Shown: one piece after another, positions 61,761-64,000 of the stretch
How positions within the stretch are numbered: position 1 is the first letter of the stretch
Layout of the letters: each line of letters begins with the position of its first letter
NCBI RefSeq assembly: GCF_013390595.1
Contig: NZ_JACAWV010000015.1
Coordinates: 1 to 64,000 of the forward strand
DNA: 64,000 bases
Direction of reading: 5' to 3'
Origin: Rhizobium sp. RM
GTDB lineage: Bacteria > Pseudomonadota > Alphaproteobacteria > Rhizobiales > Rhizobiaceae
Translations under genes and position numbers: made by a program
Notes under the pieces: model-generated
Database searches by the model: none
Told to the model about the DNA's origin: nothing
The model's input: the letters and a program-made list of their open reading frames with translations, nothing else

Positions 61761-62999
61761 ATGACAACCCAACTCTCCCTCCCGCGTGACCGAATTTCCG
61801 TGCTTCTGCTCGAAGGCATTAGCCAGACTGCCGTGGATTACTTTTCAGCGTCCGGCTACACCAATCTCATACATCTGCCGAAGGCCCTTGATGACAACGA
61901 GTTAAAGCGCCATATCGCGGACGCTCACATCATCGGCATTCGTTCGCGCACTCAACTGACAGAAGAAATCTTCGACGCAGCCAAAAAGCTCATCGCCGTT
62001 GGTTGTTTCTCTGTCGGAACGAACCAGGTTGACCTCGACGCTGCCCGGAGACGCGGTATCCCCGTATTCAACGCGCCCTATTCCAACACGCGCTCGGTCG
62101 CAGAACTTGTGATCGGCGAAATCATCATGCTGACACGGCAGATATTCCCGCGTTCGGCATCCGCCCACCAGGGTGGTTGGGAAAAGTCGGCTGTCGGCAG
62201 CCGCGAAGTACGCGGCAAGACGCTCGGGATTGTCGGCTATGGCAATATCGGCTCGCAGTTGAGCGCGCTCGCCGAAAGCATGGGTATGGTCGTACGCTAC
62301 TTCGATCTTTCCGACAGACTGCGCCGTGGCAATTCTGAATCGATGGATTCGCTCGGTGAGCTTCTCGAAATTTCTGATTATGTGTCGATGCATGTCCCTG
62401 AAACGCCATCGACCAACAACATGATCACCGAAGCCGAACTGCGCCGCATGAAGAAAGGTGCCATCTTCATCAACAACTCACGCGGCACTGTAGTTGATCT
62501 CGATGCACTCGCGAAAGTCCTCCAGGATGGTCATCTCGCCGGTGCTGCCGTTGACGTGTTCCCGAAAGAGCCCGCATCGAACAAGGATCGTTTCGAAACG
62601 CCCTTGCAGGGTTTGAACAACGTTATCCTGACACCGCATATCGGTGGCTCAACGGAAGAGGCACAGGAGCGCATTGGCGGAGAAGTTTCCAGAAAACTCA
62701 TTGAGTATTCCGACATCGGCTCGACAATGGGTGCCGTCAACTTTCCGCAGGTTCAGTTGCCCGAGCGACCGAATGGCACGCGCTTCATGCATGTGCATCA
62801 GAACCGTCCTGGCATTCTCATCCAACTGAATGAGATCTTTTACTCGCGTGGATTGAATATCGTTGGCGAATTCCTGCAGACCCATGGCGACACAGGTTAC
62901 GTCGTCATTGAAGCTGAAGGCACATCCGAACACGCGAACGACGTTCTCCAGGCATTAAGGGAAATTCCCGGAACCATCCGCGCGCGATTGCTCTATTGA
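61761..62999 (+). CDS. serA: D-3-phosphoglycerate dehydrogenase
   Basis: A 412-residue enzyme like E. coli SerA (410 residues). It has the GYGNIGSQ Rossmann motif near residue 158, catalytic arginine in INNSRGTVVD, catalytic histidine in LTPHIGGSTEEAQ, and a C-terminal ACT domain from about residue 340 to 412 that mediates serine feedback inhibition (LIQLNEIFYSRGLNIVGEF). It starts the phosphorylated serine pathway. Many relatives carry a longer SerA elsewhere, so this may be a second isozyme. Confidence 0.95.
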   Translation: MTTQLSLPRDRISVLLLEGISQTAVDYFSASGYTNLIHLPKALDDNELKRHIADAHIIGIRSRTQLTEEIFDAAKKLIAVGCFSVGTNQVDLDAARRRGIPVFNAPYSNTRSVAELVIGEIIMLTRQIFPRSASAHQGGWEKSAVGSREVRGKTLGIVGYGNIGSQLSALAESMGMVVRYFDLSDRLRRGNSESMDSLGELLEISDYVSMHVPETPSTNNMITEAELRRMKKGAIFINNSRGTVVDLDALAKVLQDGHLAGAAVDVFPKEPASNKDRFETPLQGLNNVILTPHIGGSTEEAQERIGGEVSRKLIEYSDIGSTMGAVNFPQVQLPERPNGTRFMHVHQNRPGILIQLNEIFYSRGLNIVGEFLQTHGDTGYVVIEAEGTSEHANDVLQALREIPGTIRARLLY

Positions 63000-63005
63000 T
63001 CACCG

Positions 63006-63028
63006 GCGGCCTGCCTGTGGCAGGCCGC
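63006..63028 (+). terminator. hairpin after serA
   Basis: GCGGCCTGCC (63006-63015) pairs with GGCAGGCCGC (63019-63028) around a 3-base loop in the 53-base gap between serA and the convergent BA14K gene. No T tract is present, so it may act in both directions. Confidence 0.6.
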
Positions 63029-63052
63029 ACCAAACCGGTTTCCGGCAAACAA

Positions 63053-63472
63053 TCAATTGTATGGAGACCTGCAATACGCACGCACACCCACCCGCGGGAC
63101 ATAGGTATTGTCATAGGCACGATATGTCCGGTAGCGATTTGCGCACCACTGGGCATGGCCTCCTCTATAAGAATGCCTCGGAGCTGCTAATGCTCCGCCA
63201 ATGATAGCTCCCGCAGCAATCCCGCCTATGATTGCACCAGCGTTCGAACGACGATGATGACGGTGATAGTGCCTATGATGATACCTGTCAGCGCGGTGGT
63301 GACGCCATTCGCGGTAGTGACGACGATGATGACGATACTGCACTTCCTCCACATTTGAGACTTTAGGCGCGGAAAATGCGGGCATTGGCGTGGCTGACGC
63401 GGCGGTTAACGATGAAAATGTCATGATTGCGGACAATGAAATCGCGCTGAAAATCTTGCTAATCTTTTGCAT
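63053..63472 (-). CDS. BA14K-family secreted protein
   Basis: A 139-residue protein with a signal peptide at residues 1-28 (cleavage near SATP), a histidine/arginine-rich middle (HHRRHYREW and repeats, residues 46-76), a glycine-rich hydrophobic segment ([19 protein letters not shown]) and a C-terminal BA14K module ([16 protein letters not shown]). BA14K proteins, first known from Brucella as an immunoreactive lectin-like antigen, are found in Hyphomicrobiales. AGGAGG precedes the ATG. Confidence 0.93.
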   Translation of the reverse strand: MQKISKIFSAISLSAIMTFSSLTAASATPMPAFSAPKVSNVEEVQYRHHRRHYREWRHHRADRYHHRHYHRHHRRSNAGAIIGGIAAGAIIGGALAAPRHSYRGGHAQWCANRYRTYRAYDNTYVPRVGVRAYCRSPYN

Positions 63473-63794
63473 ACGTTCCTCCTAGCTTGATCGAGAAAGA
63501 GCGAGGGATGCGTCCCACACTGACCTCGACATCTCCTTCAACGCTTTTGGCGCGTTTTAGTTGAGTTGATATTGCGTCAGAGCCTAGGCAGCGTTACGCG
63601 TACGATTCAGGCGCGCAAATGCTTTTGTGAACGTGTCGGGCATTAGATCCCTAGTGCCGGATGGCGATCTCAACAGTAACGGAAAGATCGCCATTTAACG
63701 TTACGCACATCTACCCAATAGTCGTAGAAGGCCTTGGCTCTCGGCAGACTGGAGGTAATCCAATCGGCAAGTCAGCTTCCGAGGTAGGCGCATT
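63473..63794. other. spacer with inverted repeat
   Basis: Between the BA14K gene and the end of the Ser/Asn-rich protein. ATGGCGATCT (63661-63670) and AGATCGCCAT (63685-63694) form a 10-bp stem with a 14-base loop, possibly a terminator for the minus-strand gene at the window edge. No gene is seen. Confidence 0.5.
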
Positions 63795-64000
63795 TCAATC
63801 GTCGTCGGAAGAGTTCGAGCTGGAGTTCGACGACGAATTGGAGCTGGAATTGCTTGAGGAGTTCGAACTGCTGTTCGAGCTGGAATTGCTCGACGAGTTC
63901 GACGAACTGTTCGAATTCGAATTCGAATTCGAGTTTGAGTTGCTGTTGGAATTCGAGTTTCCGTTCGAACTGAAGTTGCTGGAAGAGTTCGAGGCCCTAT
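63795..64000 (-). CDS. C-terminus of a Ser/Asn-repeat protein (partial)
   Basis: The minus strand from the window edge to a stop at 63795-63797 reads as about 67 residues made almost only of serine and asparagine. The pattern is (SN)n in the edge-proximal part, then SSSN units repeated about eight times, ending in SSDDD. The start lies outside the window. The codons vary (AGC, TCG, TCC, TCT; AAC, AAT), so the repeat is selected at protein level, not only a DNA slippage product. Such low-complexity tails are typical of surface or secreted proteins; the function is unknown. Confidence 0.75.
   Translation of the reverse strand, partial: RASNSSSNFSSNGNSNSNSNSNSNSNSNSNSSSNSSSNSSSNSSSNSSSNSSSNSSSNSSSNSSDDD
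63910..63933. repeat. TTCGAA hexanucleotide repeat
   Basis: Three tandem TTCGAA units plus a fourth with one change, encoding the (Ser-Asn) part of the edge protein on the minus strand. A short tandem array of this kind could change length by slippage in multiples of two residues without breaking the frame. Confidence 0.85.

Noticed and set aside
1..64000. tRNA, rRNA, CRISPR arrays, integrases or intact insertion sequences
   Set aside because: I looked for conserved tRNA arms, regularly spaced repeats and transposase motifs and saw none; short RNAs cannot be excluded by eye.

Overview
The window looks like accessory DNA from an alphaproteobacterium of the order Hyphomicrobiales (Rhizobiaceae or Brucellaceae; genus not resolved). 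This rests on a BA14K-family secreted protein, a short J-domain protein with an HHPD motif, many LysR-type regulators beside small catabolic operons, several NitT/TauT-type ABC importers, and moderate-to-high GC with strong Shine-Dalgarno sites. I found no rRNA, tRNA, CRISPR array, prophage or intact insertion sequence.

Layout. 1-947: nothing recognisable. 1.0-7.2 kb: two small membrane proteins (DUF3100 type), an M20 amidohydrolase, a LysR regulator, a 3-hydroxyisobutyrate-dehydrogenase-like enzyme and an aldehyde dehydrogenase; the two operon promoters share a dyad operator. 7.5-13.3 kb: a Gfo/Idh/MocA oxidoreductase with a divergent LysR, then a sulfonate/taurine-type ABC importer with a divergent LysR. 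14.3-24.1 kb: a two-sided regulon around one LysR, with CitMHS transporter, RraA-like aldolase and 2-hydroxyacid dehydrogenase on one side, and an ABC importer, an unknown 294-residue protein, a PPC/DUF296 protein and a second 2-hydroxyacid dehydrogenase on the other. 24.7-28.3 kb: a GntR regulator and a third NMT1-type ABC importer. 28.5-29.5 kb: a J-domain protein and an orphan BrnA-type antitoxin.

30-37.3 kb: LysR, membrane PQQ-dependent glucose/quinate-type dehydrogenase and a complete pqqABCDE operon, so enzyme and cofactor supply are linked; a perfect FNR/FixK-type box lies upstream of the dehydrogenase. 37.6-41.3 kb: a nitrilase-family hydrolase, a NodB-type deacetylase, and an unusual regulator fusing a LuxR helix-turn-helix to a periplasmic-binding-protein fold. 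41.4-45.1 kb: MarR divergent from a UbiX/UbiD pair, a small third gene and type-1 isopentenyl-diphosphate isomerase. Because UbiX uses a dimethylallyl donor to build prenylated FMN, this order suggests a decarboxylase locus carrying a gene for its own prenyl-donor supply.

45.1-48.4 kb is decayed DNA (broken LysR, truncated reductase, frameshifted GGDEF domain, an 11-G tract, a 38-nt near-perfect palindrome). 48.4-55.7 kb is a sugar-acid locus: GntR and galactonate dehydratase face an AraFGH-type importer, aldose 1-epimerase and a short-chain dehydrogenase, consistent with oxidative galactose/arabinose use. 55.8-64 kb holds LysR/SDR, nitroreductase, a GntR remnant, an MFS exporter, SerA, BA14K, and at the right edge the C-terminus of a Ser/Asn-repeat protein running out of the window.
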